From NCBI GenBank assembly GCA_903928395.1, contig CAIYQS010000267.1:1-6056 (forward strand): a stretch of DNA of 6,056 nt, given 5' to 3'. Positions 5,785 to 6,056 of this stretch are shown here, piece by piece. Under the pieces are notes generated by a model. The model searched no databases. It saw nothing but the letters and a program-made list of their open reading frames with translations, and was not told the origin of the DNA. Within the stretch, counting starts at the first letter, position 1. Each line of letters opens with the position of its first letter. Made by a program: the position numbers and the translations under genes. Source of the DNA: an uncultured Actinomycetes bacterium. GTDB lineage: Bacteria > Actinomycetota > Actinomycetes > Nanopelagicales > Nanopelagicaceae.

Positions 5785-5806
5785 CGAGGCGTAGTGCGAG
5801 GCGTAG
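5785..5806 (+). repeat. Direct repeat of a 10-bp unit, 12-bp period
   Basis: CGAGGCGTAG occurs at 5785-5794 and 5797-5806, separated by TG. It lies about 65 bases from the right attachment-like site, in the same relative position as the 11-bp tandem repeat by the tRNA. The sequences of the two repeats differ. Arm-type recombinase sites are one possible explanation. Confidence 0.5.
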
Positions 5807-5870
5807 TTGGAGGAAATGTAGCCTTCAGGTAGGCTCAAAGTCAGTTAGAATCAAGGGTATTGGCGGAATC

Positions 5871-5893
5871 GGTTGTAATCCTCTCGTCTCCGC
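5871..5893 (+). repeat. Putative attR: displaced tRNA-Ser 3' end
   Basis: This segment matches 158-180 of the tRNA-Ser at 18 of 23 positions, with CTCGTCTCCGC identical. It keeps a T-loop-like GGTTGTAATCC, but no CCA and no matching 5' half nearby. The orientation is the same as the tRNA, as expected for the far end of an integrated island. The mismatches mean it is old, or came from a related tRNA gene. Confidence 0.5.
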
Positions 5894-5933
5894 AAAAAAA
5901 GGAGGCCTCCCAAACTTGGTGGATTGGGAGGCC
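5894..5933 (-). terminator. Rho-independent terminator of the minus-strand gene
   Basis: GGCCTCCCAA (5904-5913) pairs perfectly with TTGGGAGGCC (5924-5933) around a 10-base loop. On the minus strand the stem is followed by TCC and seven Ts (5900-5894). It lies 25 bases past the stop of the proline-rich gene entering from the right. This is a strong, textbook terminator and probably marks ordinary chromosome. Confidence 0.85.
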
Positions 5934-5958
5934 CCTTCGAGATTTCGTAGTTAATTAA

Positions 5959-6056
5959 TTATTTGCCTGGCTTTACAGGTGCAACTGGCTTTGTTGGATC
6001 AGTTGGCTTTACTGGTGCAACTGGCTTTACTGGAACTGTTGGTTGAACTGGACGAA
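5959..6056 (-). CDS. C-terminal tail of a Pro/Lys/Val-rich protein (partial)
   Basis: The last 31 codons of a minus-strand gene enter from the right edge and stop with TAA at 5959-5961. The tail is low complexity: PVKPVAPVKPTDPTKPVAPV, built on a PVxPVKP unit. Such Pro/Lys tails are common on secreted or envelope proteins that span or bind the cell wall, but the domain that would identify this one is outside the window. The strong terminator just downstream supports it as a real gene. Confidence 0.65.
   Translation of the reverse strand, partial: RPVQPTVPVKPVAPVKPTDPTKPVAPVKPGK

Larger units (their letters stand above)
5698..5958. other. Island right end, non-coding
   Basis: No gene seen. 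The stretch holds two copies of TTTGCGCTT (around 5714 and 5743), a tandem CGAGGCGTAG repeat (5785-5806), the tRNA-like copy at 5871-5893, and the terminator hairpin at 5904-5933. It is the mirror of 183-300 at the other island end and probably carries the recombination functions. Confidence 0.45.

Overview
The window is bacterial DNA that looks like a small, decayed genomic island of about 5.7 kb next to a tRNA-Ser gene. The organism cannot be named from the sequence. Most genes here are AT-rich, and GTG is the only available start for the first gene. The two window edges look chromosomal: the first 90 bases and the tRNA are more GC-rich, and the last 100 bases hold a Pro/Lys/Val-rich protein tail. 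An AT-leaning actinobacterium (freshwater type) would fit, but that is a guess.

Layout, left to right. An intact tRNA-Ser(GCU) with an encoded CCA end (91-182) is followed by a weak terminator and a perfect 11-bp tandem repeat (247-268). Next is a GTG-started gene (301-1293) coding for five tandem copies of a roughly 60-residue Cys-rich, treble-clef-like zinc finger. It ends inside a broken sixth copy. A minus-strand acyltransferase-3 (OafA-like) membrane protein follows (1498-2550), then a 300-bp gap with a strong nested hairpin and a tRNA-3'-end-like segment. A short ORF (2853-3209) then carries one more copy of the same zinc finger joined to the start of a GIY-YIG-type nuclease domain. This ORF is cut off by an IS3-family insertion sequence (about 3188-4489; orfA and orfB on the minus strand, 27-bp imperfect terminal inverted repeats). 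On the far side lies the body of a DUF262-HNH nuclease gene that has lost its start (4490-5515). It overlaps by one base with a 60-residue two-helix membrane protein (5515-5697). The island ends near 5893 in an 11-bp exact (18/23 overall) copy of the tRNA-Ser 3' end. A bidirectional-looking hairpin follows that serves as terminator of a minus-strand chromosomal gene entering from the right edge.

How it fits together. The tRNA gene plus a displaced 3'-end copy suggests integration by a tyrosine recombinase, although no integrase is in the window. The cargo is nuclease-like (zinc-finger/GIY-YIG protein, DUF262-HNH protein) plus a surface-modification enzyme, a mix typical of phage-defence or mobile-element islands. 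Almost all of it is damaged. The zinc-finger protein is split or truncated, the GIY-YIG domain is cut, the DUF262 protein lacks its N-terminus, and the IS transposase has a frameshift near its end. The IS lacks a matching target duplication, and both flanking genes are missing sequence at its ends. This points to a deletion next to the IS or recombination between two IS copies rather than a simple insertion. The acyltransferase and the small membrane protein look intact.
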